Of a stretch of DNA of 64,000 nucleotides, positions 6,774 to 16,504 are shown piece after piece; within the stretch, counting starts at the first letter, position 1; each line of letters begins with the position of its first letter. The stretch lies in NCBI RefSeq assembly GCF_900101395.1, contig NZ_FMZO01000019.1, positions 30,357 to 94,356 on the forward strand, in the 5' to 3' direction. Both the position numbers and the translations under genes were made by a program. The notes under the pieces are model-generated. The model was not told where the DNA came from. It made no database searches and saw only the letters and a list, made by a program, of their open reading frames with translations. This DNA comes from Niabella drilacis. GTDB lineage: Bacteria; Bacteroidota; Bacteroidia; Chitinophagales; Chitinophagaceae.

Positions 6774-9602
6774 CTATAATTCTTTTATATCCTTAAAACC
6801 GGGCGCCACTTCATAGCGCTTTCCTTTTTTAAAGGTAAAAGGCAATACAGCCCCGTTATAGCGCAGGGTAGCCCGGCCATCTGCGATGGTCCTTATTGTT
6901 AGTGTTGTAAGCTGTTTATTTTCCCATTTCATATCCAGCACCAACCCACCCCGGGCATGGATGCCGTTGATCCATCCCCCGGGTAATGCATCGGGCAACG
7001 CCGGCAGGATATCAATAAGACCGGCATGGGACTGTACCAGCATTTCGCCGATACCGGCCGCGCCGCCAAAATTACCATCGATCTGGAAGGGAGGATGCGC
7101 ATCAAATAAGTTGGGATAGCTACCGGCCCCTCTTCCCGCGGGGCTGAGCAGCATCCGGATGAGTTTATAGGTATGATCTCCATCTTTAAACCGTGCCCAC
7201 AGGTTGATCTTCCAGCCCAGGCTCCAGCCGGTGGCGGCATCCCCGCGGTAGATCAGCGACTGGCGGGCCGCCTTCATCAGGTCCGGGGTTGTTTCCCAGT
7301 TGATCTCACTACCGGGATATACGGCCCATAAATGTGATACATGCCGGTGTTTGTTTGTTGTGTCATCCACATCCTGCATCCATTCCTGCAACTGGCCATA
7401 CCGCCCGATCTTATTGGGTGCAATGCGGGGATATTTATCTTCCAGCTCTTTTCTGAACGCGGCATCCCTCTTCAGTATCTTAGACGCCTCGATGGTATTC
7501 TTAAATAAAGCGCGGATGATCTGGTGATCCATAGTAGGCCCTGCCACCAGTCCGCCCTGTTCCGGTGAATTGGAAGGCGTACTGATGAGGTACCCGCTCA
7601 CCGGGTCCTTCACCATGAAGGTATTAAAGAACAACGCCGCTTCCTTCATGATGGGATAGGCCGTATCTCTTAAAAAACGTTCGTTTTTCGTAAACAGGTA
7701 ACGCTCCCAAAGATGCTCGCAGAACCAGGCCCCGCCGGTAACCCAGATGCCGTGATCGGATGCATTGATCGGGGCGGTTCCCCGCCACAGATCCGTGTTA
7801 TGATGTAGCACCCAGCCCGGTGCCCTATAATATTCCCCTGCCGTTTCGCGGCCGGATGCGGCCACTTCCTGCGTCATCCTGAAAAATGCGCTATGCAGCG
7901 GAGAAAGCCCCAGCAATTCGGCCGGCCAGTAGTTCATTTCCGCGTTGATATTGGTGGTATATTTACTTCCCCAGGGTGGCGATAACAGGTCGTTCCAGAT
8001 CCCCTGCAAATTCGGCGGGTAGGTACCTGGTCTTGAGCTGCTGATGAGCAGGTACCGGCCATACTGAAGGTACAGCGCTACAAATTCCGGATCCCCTGAG
8101 CGGGAGAACCGCGCCAGCCGCTGATCGGTAGGCAGCTGTTCATTCCGGTTCTGTACTGCCGGATTGGAGAAATCTACCGAAAGGGTATTGAAATATTGCT
8201 GGTACTCTTTTATATGATCGCGCAGTAATGAAGCGAATGTCAGCTGATCCGTTTTCTGCAATGCTGCTTTACAAAGCGCAGCAGGTTGCCCGGATACATC
8301 TTTATAGTTGCGGTAATTGGTAGCTGCCGTTATCCATACCGTTGCTTCATCTGCCCCACTTACCACCAAACGGTTGTTCTCTACAGTGATATTGCCGCTT
8401 TTCGTTGTCACCCGCACATAGCTCTCTCCAAAAAGAGCCCCGTCCTTTACCTGTACATGAAGCGCTACTGTATGCGGGTCTATTTTTTTAAGTATAAAAT
8501 CCCGGTGCGGGCTGGAAACTGCCGTTGCAAAGCTGATGGCCCCGGCCCTGTCTGCGGTAAAGTTTACGGCAATTACCTGGCCGGGCACGCTGGCAATATA
8601 TGTGCGTTTAAAGGTTGTACCATTGCTCTTATAGGACGTAGTTAAAGTAGCATCTTCCAGGCTGAGCACCCGCTTGTATTGTGTAACCGATGCGGTATCC
8701 ACATCTGAATAAAAATGTATATCCCCAAATGGCTGGTAGCGGGCCTGGTATTCTTCTTCCGGGGGCACTTTATCCGATTGTACCCAGTATTTCCACACGC
8801 CCTCCAGCAACAGTTTTGCCTCCTGTTTTCCTGCGGGGTAAATACCCATGGTTTTGCCACTGTCCTTATATCCCAGGATCCCGCCTTTGCCTGCCATGTT
8901 CAGTACCTGAATAGCGATGCTGTTTTTACCGGTCTTTAACGCGGAACCAGGCACCCTGTATTTACGCAGAGCCCCGTTGTCCTGCGTGCTTACCTGTATC
9001 CCATTTACAAAACAGATGTCCTGCCCCGCTATGCTGCCCAGGTCCAGCTCTAATGGCTGGTTCTTCCAGTTAGCAGGCAATTCAAAGCTGGTACGGAACC
9101 ACACAGCGCCATCCAGCTCTGCAAGACCCTCTTTTTCCCAGCCCTCATAGTGCGGTACACGGATCATTTTCCAGTTGCGGTCATTATAAGCGGTTGCGGA
9201 AGGATTATCCTTTTGTTGCTGAATGGCCTTCATCTTTACGATCCAGGCCTGGCGGGCGCCTTCATTTGACCGTACTCCCAAAAACTCGCGTCCGGCCAGC
9301 TGCTCCGCCTCTTTTTGCTTACCCGCAAACAGCAACCCTCTTATGGAATCGAGATACCGGTACGCCCCTTTCCGGTTATAATCCCGCGGTCCGCCGGACC
9401 ACAATGTTTCCTCGTTGAACTGGATCCGGTCATCCGCCACACCTCCAAAAACCATGGCACCCAAACGGCCGTTCCCGATGGGTAATGCTTCCACCCATTC
9501 TTTTGCCGGCCTGTCGTACCAGAGTTTCAGATCCTGTCCTTCTGCCGCAGATACTCCCAAAAGAAGCACGGCCCATAATAGTATATAGCTTTTTATTTTC
9601 AT
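6774..9602 (-). CDS. GH95 alpha-L-fucosidase with inserted jelly-roll domain
   Basis: Exported GH95-type enzyme, 942 residues, that would release fucose by inversion. A signal peptide ends near residue 22. The GH95 N-terminal domain starts KEWVEALPIGNGRLGAMVFGG and is interrupted at about residue 109; residues 110-285 form a beta-sandwich like those in sialate O-acetylesterases and GH2 enzymes (WKMIRVP, DGAVWFR, LDLGSIAGQDICFVNG, GGILG). The GH95 domain then resumes at YQPFGDIHF. Catalytic-site residues fit the family: Asn551 and Asn553 in TTNINAEMNYWP, Glu681 in STPSNSPEQGG and Asp in QIDGNFGG. Usual GH95 length is near 780-800, so the insert explains the excess. A lactonase suited to fucose oxidation is the next gene upstream. 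Confidence 0.9.
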   Translation of the reverse strand: MKIKSYILLWAVLLLGVSAAEGQDLKLWYDRPAKEWVEALPIGNGRLGAMVFGGVADDRIQFNEETLWSGGPRDYNRKGAYRYLDSIRGLLFAGKQKEAEQLAGREFLGVRSNEGARQAWIVKMKAIQQQKDNPSATAYNDRNWKMIRVPHYEGWEKEGLAELDGAVWFRTSFELPANWKNQPLELDLGSIAGQDICFVNGIQVSTQDNGALRKYRVPGSALKTGKNSIAIQVLNMAGKGGILGYKDSGKTMGIYPAGKQEAKLLLEGVWKYWVQSDKVPPEEEYQARYQPFGDIHFYSDVDTASVTQYKRVLSLEDATLTTSYKSNGTTFKRTYIASVPGQVIAVNFTADRAGAISFATAVSSPHRDFILKKIDPHTVALHVQVKDGALFGESYVRVTTKSGNITVENNRLVVSGADEATVWITAATNYRNYKDVSGQPAALCKAALQKTDQLTFASLLRDHIKEYQQYFNTLSVDFSNPAVQNRNEQLPTDQRLARFSRSGDPEFVALYLQYGRYLLISSSRPGTYPPNLQGIWNDLLSPPWGSKYTTNINAEMNYWPAELLGLSPLHSAFFRMTQEVAASGRETAGEYYRAPGWVLHHNTDLWRGTAPINASDHGIWVTGGAWFCEHLWERYLFTKNERFLRDTAYPIMKEAALFFNTFMVKDPVSGYLISTPSNSPEQGGLVAGPTMDHQIIRALFKNTIEASKILKRDAAFRKELEDKYPRIAPNKIGRYGQLQEWMQDVDDTTNKHRHVSHLWAVYPGSEINWETTPDLMKAARQSLIYRGDAATGWSLGWKINLWARFKDGDHTYKLIRMLLSPAGRGAGSYPNLFDAHPPFQIDGNFGGAAGIGEMLVQSHAGLIDILPALPDALPGGWINGIHARGGLVLDMKWENKQLTTLTIRTIADGRATLRYNGAVLPFTFKKGKRYEVAPGFKDIKEL

Positions 9603-9861
9603 CCCCAGATATTTCGTATCAAACCAAATCTATGCAAATCTGCTGATCAGCGGAAAACAAGCCCCCCGATCGTTACGTTTTTGCCCCTGCAATAGCTTAC
9701 CCGCTGCGTATACCGGCAGCCGGGCATCGTCAGGATCCCCGGAAGGAAGAACCGCTCATACCGGAAAAACCGGCAGGTGCAGGTATACTACATAAAACAG
9801 CCTGATTAACAAATGCAGTTGAACCGGCAGAGACAAACAACGCAGTTCTGTGCGCAGGCAC

Positions 9862-10719
9862 TCAATCCAGCTTCAGGTCATAAAACCGGATCGCATTGCC
9901 GGCATATACATTTTCCAGCGCTTCGCCCGAAAGCAATGACGACAATACATTCTTATACACCTCCCAGGTGTACACATAATCCCCTGCCAGCAATGATACC
10001 GGCCAGTCGCCGCCGCAAAAACAACGGTCTGTATCAAAATGCTCCAGCACAAACCCGATATAGGGCGTCAATGTCTCTGCAGTGAATTTTTCAGTACCGG
10101 CTACCGTTCCCAACCCCGAGATCTTTGCGTAAATATTTTTATTTTTTGCAACCTCCTGCATCAACACGCCCCATTGTCCATAACGCGCTCCGCTACTCAC
10201 GGGCGGCGCATTCAGATGATCAAAAACCATTTGCAGCTCCGGAACCAGCTCCGCTACTTTTAAAACCGTTTCAATGTGCTCCGGCAGCACCCCTATCACA
10301 TCATATGGGATACGATGAGCAGCCAGCATTTTCAGGCTTTCTATTGCCGCGGGCTGTAACAACCATTTCGGATCCTTTTCATCATGAATGAGGTGGCGTA
10401 CACCCACAAAATATTCATCTTTCAACAGCCGCTGTTCCAGCAGCATAGCGGTACGTCTGGGGTCGGCCAGCGGCAGCCAGCTCACCACGCCTTTGATCCA
10501 ATCCGTTTTCCCGGCCACGTCCAGCATATGGAAGGAATCTTCCATTTGCACATCTGCCTGCACAAAAATACCGGCAGCAATACCCGCCGTTTTTCTTGCG
10601 GCATCCAGTTCCCCGATGGCATATGTGCGTTTTAAAAGCTCCGGCGCACCGGCCAACCAACCATAGGAGGACTTTCCTGTATCCCAAATATGTATGTGTG
10701 TATCAATAATCATCTGCAT
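9862..10719 (-). CDS. Amidohydrolase-family lactonase, L-fuconolactonase-like
   Basis: Cytoplasmic amidohydrolase_2 (COG3618) family protein of 285 residues. Relatives hydrolyse sugar lactones such as L-fucono-1,5-lactone or L-rhamnono-1,4-lactone. The N-terminal metal motif DTHIHIW, the mid-protein VFDHLNAPP and the C-terminal CFCGGDWPVS with Asp fit the family. No signal peptide. An ATG at 10719 is preferred over the TTG one codon earlier; GGAA lies a short distance upstream. It is 259 bp upstream of the GH95 fucosidase gene on the same strand, which suggests oxidative L-fucose catabolism, but a fucose dehydrogenase and later enzymes are not in the window. Confidence 0.8.
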   Translation of the reverse strand: MQMIIDTHIHIWDTGKSSYGWLAGAPELLKRTYAIGELDAARKTAGIAAGIFVQADVQMEDSFHMLDVAGKTDWIKGVVSWLPLADPRRTAMLLEQRLLKDEYFVGVRHLIHDEKDPKWLLQPAAIESLKMLAAHRIPYDVIGVLPEHIETVLKVAELVPELQMVFDHLNAPPVSSGARYGQWGVLMQEVAKNKNIYAKISGLGTVAGTEKFTAETLTPYIGFVLEHFDTDRCFCGGDWPVSLLAGDYVYTWEVYKNVLSSLLSGEALENVYAGNAIRFYDLKLD

Positions 10720-10722
10720 CAA

Positions 10723-11019
10723 TATTTTATTCCTTCGGGGCTATGCTATCTTCATCCTGGCTTTTAATAATTCTGTCCGGAGAGACCATTCCCTGGTCTT
10801 AAAGATCCTAAACATTGAACCTCAAACCTGAAAACAGGTCAACAACCCAGCGCCTAAGATACTACAGCTGTTCCTTTTTGCAATCGATTTAATCTAAATT
10901 CTTTGCAATAACCGGTCGCGTAAAAAATGAGCTTGGCAAAGGCCTGTTACTGTTTCCGCGCAACCGCTTCAGCCTATATACCGCTGCGGCGCCGGGAACA
11001 ACGGGCTACCGGGGAACGT
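10723..11019. other. Intergenic region, nothing recognised
   Basis: Spacer between the lactonase start and the terminator behind the GH92 gene. It holds no frame with recognisable protein content and no clear repeat. It must contain the lactonase promoter on the minus strand, but no convincing consensus was seen. Confidence 0.4.
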
Positions 11020-11053
11020 AAAAAAAATCCGGCTCCCACAACGGAAGCCGGAT
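11020..11053 (-). terminator. Rho-independent terminator of the GH92 gene
   Basis: On the minus strand an 8-bp perfect stem (ATCCGGCT pairing with AGCCGGAT, loop 11 nt) is followed directly by a run of eight T. It sits about 20 bp past the GH92 stop codon at 11074, the right place and orientation for ending that transcript. Confidence 0.85.
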
Positions 11054-11073
11054 ATCCTTATAGCTTTACAGGA

Positions 11074-13359
11074 TTATTGATCATCGCGGCTCATCGAATA
11101 AGGCACATCCGTATCCGCCGTACCACGGGTCTTATTGGGTTGCGCACCCATGTTAAAGCTGATAACAGCCCCTTTCTGAAGGGCGCTAAAGCTCAGCCAG
11201 TTTTTGCTGTAAGCCTGCCCGTTTAAAGTGACCGATTGTACATAACGGTTTTGATCGCTGTTCGCCGGGGCATTGATGACGATTGTTTTGCCGTTCTCCA
11301 GGCGAACGGTCACCTTTTTAAACAAGGGAGCTCCCACCACGTACTGATCCACACCTGGTGTTACCGGGTAAAAGCCCAGGGCTGAAAATACATACCAGGC
11401 ACTGGTTTGCCCGTTATCTTCATCACCGCAATAACCATCCGGTGCAGCCTTATACATGCGGTTCATCGTTTCCCGTACCCAGTACTGCGCCTTCCAGGGA
11501 GCGCCTGCGTAATTGTACAGATAGATCATGTGCTGTATGGGCTGATTGCCATGTGCATACTGGCCCATGTTGGCGATCTGCATTTCCCGGATCTCATGGA
11601 TCACACCGCCATAATAACTGTCGTCAAAAACGGGGGGCAGACTAAATACATTGTCCAGCTGTTTTACAAAATTGGGTTTGCCTCCCATCAGGTCGATCAG
11701 CCCCTGTATGTCGTGAAACACGCTCCAGGAGTAGTGCCAGCTGTTCCCTTCCGTAAAAGCATCGCCCCATTTATAGGGATTGAAGGGGCTTTGAAATTTA
11801 CCGTCCCTGTTCTTCCCCCGCATCAGGTTGTGTTCAGGATCAAAAAGATTCTTATAATTCTGCGAGCGTTTCTTGTACAGGTCCAGCTCTGCCTTTGGAC
11901 GCCCCAGGGCCTTACCCAGCTGGTAGATGGTAAAATCATCATAGGCGTACTCCAGCGTGCGCGCTGCATTTTCATTGATCTTTACATCATAGGGTACATA
12001 ACCCAGTTCATTATAATAGGTCACACCGCGGCGCCCTGTAGCCCTTGGTCCTTCATTGTTGGCGCCATGCAGCAGTGCCTCATACAGCGTATTGATATCA
12101 TAGCCTCTTAATCCTTTTAAATAGGCATCGGATACCACGGAAGCAGAGTTATTGCCCACCATCACATCCGAATACCCAGGGCTGCTCCATTCCGGCAGCC
12201 AGCCGCCTTCCCTGTAATCATTAACCAGGCCGGCCTGCATCTCCTTATTGATGGAAGGGTACAGGAAATTCAGGAAGGGATATAATGCCCGGAAGGTATC
12301 CCAAAAACCGGTACCGGAAAACCGGTACCCCGGAAGAATTTTGCCGTTGTGCGGGCTGTAATGAACTACCTGGTTGGAGGCATCCAGTTCATACATTTTA
12401 TGAGGGAAAAACAAAGTACGGTACATGGCCGAATAGAAGGTCCTTAGCTGGTCGGCGGAAGCGCCGTCGATCTTGATCCTTCCCAGGCGATCATTCCACG
12501 ATTTCTTTGCCCTTGCCATGGTCTGTTCAAACCCGTCTGTTCCCAGCTCCCGCTTCAGGTTCAGCTCAGCCTGTTCAAAGCTGATAAAAGAAGTGCCGAT
12601 CTTCATATGCACCTTTTCTCCTTTAACGGTCTTAAACCCGACAATGGCCCCGCTGTGATCGGCAGTGATCTCCAGCGCCGACTCATTGAGCGTCTTGCCC
12701 TCCCAGGTATGGGCATTGGCAAAAGGCTTATCAAAATAGATTACAAAGAAATTCCGGAAATCCGGCAGCGGCCCGCGTGCATGTTTGGTAGAGTAGCCAA
12801 TGATCTTTTTTTCTGCAGGAAGGATCTTAATATAAGAGCCTTTATCAAACGCATCAATCACCACAAAAGAACTATCCGTCCTGGGAAAAGTAAACCGGAA
12901 CTGCGCGGCCCGTTCGGTGGGTGTAAGCTCCGTGGTTACATCATGATCGGCCAGGTACACACTGTAATAATAAGGTTTTGCAACCTCCGCTTTGTGCGAG
13001 AACCAGCTGGCCCGGGCATCCTGCTCAAATGCCATTTTGCCGGTGACCGGCATGATGGAGATCTGGCCATAATCATTCATCCACGGAGAAGGCTGGTGCG
13101 TTTGCTTAAACCCGCGGATCTTATCAGCATCATAGGTATACATCCAGCCATCGCCCATTTTACCGGTTTGAGCACTCCACAGGTTCATACCCCAGGGCAC
13201 ACCCACAGCAGGATAAGTATTTCCATTGGAAAGGCTGGGCTTGGATTGAGTACCCATCAGCGGGTTCACCAGTTCTACAGGATCATTTTTCTGAGCGTGC
13301 AGCAGGAGCGAAAAACCTCCGGCCAGCAAAAAAAGGGCGCAGTGTGCAATCTTCTTCAT
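11074..13359 (-). CDS. GH92 family alpha-mannosidase
   Basis: Exported calcium-dependent exo-alpha-mannosidase family, 761 residues from the ATG at 13359. That start opens a good signal peptide (MKKIAHCALFLLAGG, cleavage after LLHAQ), while the longer frame begins inside upstream DNA. GH92 marks include VNPLMGT at the mature N-terminus, the FTEGNSWHYSWSVFHD segment with the catalytic acid Glu, HGNQPIQHMIYLYNYAG, and GDEDNGQTSAWYVFSALGFYP with the acidic residues of the base site. The common family form of this last motif is GNDDCGQMSAWY; here Cys is Asn and Met is Thr. It is a lone gene with its own terminator, near fucosidase and sulfatase genes, consistent with use of host or algal glycans. 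Confidence 0.93.
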   Translation of the reverse strand: MKKIAHCALFLLAGGFSLLLHAQKNDPVELVNPLMGTQSKPSLSNGNTYPAVGVPWGMNLWSAQTGKMGDGWMYTYDADKIRGFKQTHQPSPWMNDYGQISIMPVTGKMAFEQDARASWFSHKAEVAKPYYYSVYLADHDVTTELTPTERAAQFRFTFPRTDSSFVVIDAFDKGSYIKILPAEKKIIGYSTKHARGPLPDFRNFFVIYFDKPFANAHTWEGKTLNESALEITADHSGAIVGFKTVKGEKVHMKIGTSFISFEQAELNLKRELGTDGFEQTMARAKKSWNDRLGRIKIDGASADQLRTFYSAMYRTLFFPHKMYELDASNQVVHYSPHNGKILPGYRFSGTGFWDTFRALYPFLNFLYPSINKEMQAGLVNDYREGGWLPEWSSPGYSDVMVGNNSASVVSDAYLKGLRGYDINTLYEALLHGANNEGPRATGRRGVTYYNELGYVPYDVKINENAARTLEYAYDDFTIYQLGKALGRPKAELDLYKKRSQNYKNLFDPEHNLMRGKNRDGKFQSPFNPYKWGDAFTEGNSWHYSWSVFHDIQGLIDLMGGKPNFVKQLDNVFSLPPVFDDSYYGGVIHEIREMQIANMGQYAHGNQPIQHMIYLYNYAGAPWKAQYWVRETMNRMYKAAPDGYCGDEDNGQTSAWYVFSALGFYPVTPGVDQYVVGAPLFKKVTVRLENGKTIVINAPANSDQNRYVQSVTLNGQAYSKNWLSFSALQKGAVISFNMGAQPNKTRGTADTDVPYSMSRDDQ

Positions 13360-13454
13360 GAGCAATAATACTATTTTTAAATAACAAAATCGTTTTTGCA
13401 ATCTTCCACAAAAATAACACGCCGGGGCCGAACCTGTATGGAAAATCTTCTGCA

Positions 13455-14639
13455 TTAAAAAACGGCGCCCGCCCACATAAAATCGGTAAAAGTAGGTGCA
13501 GGCCGAAAACCGGCAACAAGGCTTTCCGTAATCCCGATAGACACCGCCCTTAAGACCAGGGCATTATGATCCTGCTGCACCGGCGTTTCCTTTACCTCAA
13601 TGGCCATTTTCTGATTGTAGATAAAATCGATCTCCTGCCCGCTTTTTTTCTGATAATACTGCAACACGCCCATTGGCTTTAACTGGGCTGCCACTGCATT
13701 TTCAAACACCTGCCCTGCCGATAACTGGTTTCCCCCAAGCACATTCAACAGGCCCGTATCGCTAAAGTACAGCTTCCGCTGCTGGGATATTTCCTTATCG
13801 ATATTATGGGTAAACGGTGTTAGCTGGTAAATGAGATAGGTCTGTTCCAGCAATTGCATATACGCGGCAATTTTTTGCCTGCCGATACCGGAAGCACTGC
13901 TAAGTTTTGAGTAATCAATTTTATTACCGGCTCTGGCAGCCAGTAGTTTTACCAGTTTATACAGTTCCTCGCCCGCAGCATAATCTGCCAGCAGTTTTAC
14001 ATCAAGCTCAATGTAGGAATTCAGGATATCCTGCAACAAATCGGTTTTGTCCTTCTCTTTTTTTTGCAATACCACTTCCGGGAACCCCCCATAAGCCAGG
14101 TACTCCGCATACCAGCTTTTTGCCTTATTATACCATGCAGCCTTATAGGGTTGCCAGCGGTAGCGCTCAAAGGGTTTAGCCCATACCCCCTTAAATACCA
14201 GGAACTCTCTAAAATTCAGCGGGTACATTTCAAAAACATGTTTTCTTCCGGCCAGGCTCTCTGAAAAAGTATTCTTCATATAGTAAGAGCTGGAGCCGGT
14301 TACCACAAACTTAACGGTATAGGTATCATACAGGTATTTTATCAGGCTGGGCAAATTTGCCACCAGCTGAATCTCATCCAATGCGATCAGACAGGGTTTT
14401 GTAAAATCAAGCCCCTTTAACTCCAGCTCCTCCTTTATTTCTTCATAATGCGGCTTGTTCAGCAGGATCCTTATCTCGATACGCTCACAGTCCAGGTACA
14501 GGCTGTTTTTATGAGACACTTTTGCCAGCAGGTATTTTACGGCGGTACTTTTACCTACCCGGCGCATACCGGTGATCACTGTAACCTGTCTTTTGGACAG
14601 GTGTTCTGCTAATTCTTTATAGATAGAACGTTCAAACAT
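13455..14639 (-). CDS. AAA_14/DUF4143 ATP-binding protein
   Basis: Cytoplasmic ATPase of unknown cellular role, 394 residues. Walker A is GMRRVGKST (residues 24-32), Walker B is LIALDEIQ near 88-95, and TGSSSYYM is the sensor-like segment. The C-terminal half is DUF4143, ending with a nuclease-like motif region (SGQEIDFIYNQ, then AIEVKET) that resembles PD-(D/E)XK folds: Asp, Glu-x-Lys. Such proteins are common single genes scattered through Bacteroidota genomes and often vary between strains. A perfect 19-bp inverted repeat lies 51 bp upstream of the start. Function is not known; the nuclease reading is an inference from the motif pattern. Confidence 0.85.
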   Translation of the reverse strand: MFERSIYKELAEHLSKRQVTVITGMRRVGKSTAVKYLLAKVSHKNSLYLDCERIEIRILLNKPHYEEIKEELELKGLDFTKPCLIALDEIQLVANLPSLIKYLYDTYTVKFVVTGSSSYYMKNTFSESLAGRKHVFEMYPLNFREFLVFKGVWAKPFERYRWQPYKAAWYNKAKSWYAEYLAYGGFPEVVLQKKEKDKTDLLQDILNSYIELDVKLLADYAAGEELYKLVKLLAARAGNKIDYSKLSSASGIGRQKIAAYMQLLEQTYLIYQLTPFTHNIDKEISQQRKLYFSDTGLLNVLGGNQLSAGQVFENAVAAQLKPMGVLQYYQKKSGQEIDFIYNQKMAIEVKETPVQQDHNALVLRAVSIGITESLVAGFRPAPTFTDFMWAGAVF

Positions 14640-14690
14640 AATTAGCGATCACAAACTGACTATAAAGCTACAAAAATTAACTTATAAATC

Positions 14691-14739
14691 AAATAGTATA
14701 ACTTTTTGAATAACTTTAAATCAAAAAGTTATACTATTT
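14691..14739. repeat. Perfect 19-bp inverted repeat upstream of the AAA_14 ATPase
   Basis: Left arm 14691-14709 (AAATAGTATAACTTTTTGA) is exactly the inverse of the right arm 14721-14739, with an 11-nt loop that repeats ATAACTTT. It is wholly AT-rich, so it is a poor terminator. It lies between the divergent ATPase (start 14639) and the leucine operon (start 14897), nearer the ATPase. It could be an operator of the ATPase gene or a recombination/recognition site. Confidence 0.9.
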
Positions 14740-14821
14740 GCAATTCTATGAGGAAAACAAAAATAGCTCCTCAACCATTCATCCCCCCGATTCCCCATTT
14801 GTGTAACACCTCAAAATAAAG

Positions 14822-14835
14822 CTAACAATTGTTAG
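14822..14835. promoter_or_regulatory. Perfect 14-bp palindrome, candidate operator of the leucine operon
   Basis: CTAACAATTGTTAG is a perfect palindrome 61 bp upstream of the first gene of the operon. Dyads of this size and position are typical of TetR- or MarR-type repressors of acyl-CoA catabolic operons. No such regulator gene is adjacent, so the partner is unknown. Confidence 0.55.
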
Positions 14836-14896
14836 TTAATTTAAAAAAGATTTCCTTACTTCGTATAACGTTTAGAAGAATAAAAAATTTCAGGCC

Positions 14897-16504
14897 GTGT
14901 ACCAGATCCAATCATTGACAGATACGCATTCTGTGGCGTTTAACGAAAATAAAAATGCTTACCGGCAGTTGCTGGAACAGTATCATCGCCGCCTGAAGGG
15001 CGTGCTGCATGATGACGCCCAGCCAGCCGTTCAAAAACATAAGCAAAGGGGAAAGCTGCTGGCGCGGGAGCGGGTAGACAACCTGTTGGATCCGAATACC
15101 CCGTTCCTGGAACTTTCGCCGCTTGCTGCCTTCGACATGTATGACAATCAATTTCCTTCAGCAGGGATCATCACCGGCATCGGCGTTGTACACGGCCAAA
15201 TGGTAATGATCATTGCCAATGATGCTACCGTAAAAGGCGGCACCTATATGGAACTTACAATAAAAAAACACGTACGGGCCCAGGAAATCGCGCTGGAGAA
15301 CCAGCTCCCCTGTATCTATATGGTCGACTCCGGCGGTGCCTTCCTGCCGGAGCAGGACAAAGTGTTTCCGGACCGCTATGATTTTGGCCGCTTCTTTTAT
15401 AACCAGGCCCGGATGTCGGCTGCCGGTATCCCGCAGATCGCGATCGTAATGGGATCCTGTACCGCAGGCGGGGCCTATGTTCCGGCCATGAGCGATGAAA
15501 CGATCATTGTACGGAACCAGGGCACTATTTTCATTGGCGGACCTCCCCTCGTAAAGGCAGCCACCGGAGAAGAAGTGACCGCCGAGGAATTGGGCGGTGC
15601 GGTGGTACACACTTCAATTTCGGGCGTGGCAGACCATATTGCGGAGAATGACCAGCATGCGCTGGTCATCTGCAGGAACATCATACAGACCTTTAAACAA
15701 CCGGACCCCCAGCCACTGGAACGGGTTGACCCGGAAGAACCGCTGTATGACCCGCAGGAGCTTTACGGACTGATACCGACGGATCTGAAGAAGGCTGTGG
15801 ACGCCAAAGAGATCATCGCACGATTGGTGGATGGCAGCCGCTTCCATGAATTCAAAGCGGCTTATGCCCCTACCCTGGTCACCGGCTTTGCACATCTCAT
15901 GGGGTACCCGGTGGGCATCATTGCCAACAATGGCGTGCTGTTCGGAACATCTGCTTTAAAAGGTGCGCATTTTGTAGAACTGTGCACGGCCCGGCAAACA
16001 CCCATTTTATTTTTACAGAATATTACCGGCTTTATCGTAGGTAAGGAATACGAGCACAAAGGCATCGCCCGTGATGGCGCCAAGATGGTGCACGCCGTAG
16101 CCAATGCCAATGTGCCCAAATTCACCGTGATCTTTGGCGGCTCTTTTGGTGCAGGCAACTATGCCATGTGCGGCCGCGCCTATGATCCCCGTTTTTTATT
16201 TATGTGGCCGCATTCCAAAATATCCGTAATGGGCGGCGAGCAGGCCGCAGGCGTACTGACCACAGTAAAAGAAGAACAGCAAAAGGCAGCAGGCAAGGAA
16301 TTTCCGGAAGCAACAAAAGAGGCCCTGCGTCAGTCGATCTTAAAAAAATATGAAACAGAGGGCTCCGCCTATTACAGTACGGCCCGGTTATGGGACGACG
16401 GTATCATTGACCCCGCCGAAACCCGGAAGATCATTGCATTGGGCATTGCCATCTCATTAAATAAAAAATGGGACGAAACAAAAAACGGCGTGTTCCGGAT
16501 GTAA
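14897..16504 (+). CDS. mccB: Methylcrotonyl-CoA carboxylase beta subunit (carboxyltransferase)
   Basis: Carboxyltransferase subunit that moves CO2 from carboxybiotin to 3-methylcrotonyl-CoA in leucine breakdown. It has 535 residues, close to the usual 535-540. The two crotonase-like halves carry [12 protein letters not shown], the oxyanion-hole region [17 protein letters not shown], and in the C-half [22 protein letters not shown], a strong mark of methylcrotonyl rather than propionyl carboxylases. The only suitable start is a GTG at 14897, since no in-frame ATG occurs near. First gene of the leucine operon; its biotin partner subunit is encoded two genes downstream. A palindromic site precedes it. 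Confidence 0.92.
   Translation: MYQIQSLTDTHSVAFNENKNAYRQLLEQYHRRLKGVLHDDAQPAVQKHKQRGKLLARERVDNLLDPNTPFLELSPLAAFDMYDNQFPSAGIITGIGVVHGQMVMIIANDATVKGGTYMELTIKKHVRAQEIALENQLPCIYMVDSGGAFLPEQDKVFPDRYDFGRFFYNQARMSAAGIPQIAIVMGSCTAGGAYVPAMSDETIIVRNQGTIFIGGPPLVKAATGEEVTAEELGGAVVHTSISGVADHIAENDQHALVICRNIIQTFKQPDPQPLERVDPEEPLYDPQELYGLIPTDLKKAVDAKEIIARLVDGSRFHEFKAAYAPTLVTGFAHLMGYPVGIIANNGVLFGTSALKGAHFVELCTARQTPILFLQNITGFIVGKEYEHKGIARDGAKMVHAVANANVPKFTVIFGGSFGAGNYAMCGRAYDPRFLFMWPHSKISVMGGEQAAGVLTTVKEEQQKAAGKEFPEATKEALRQSILKKYETEGSAYYSTARLWDDGIIDPAETRKIIALGIAISLNKKWDETKNGVFRM

Noticed and set aside
12607..13368. Plus-strand frame of 253 codons opposite GH92
   Set aside because: Antisense to an intact GH92 gene, with no family motif.
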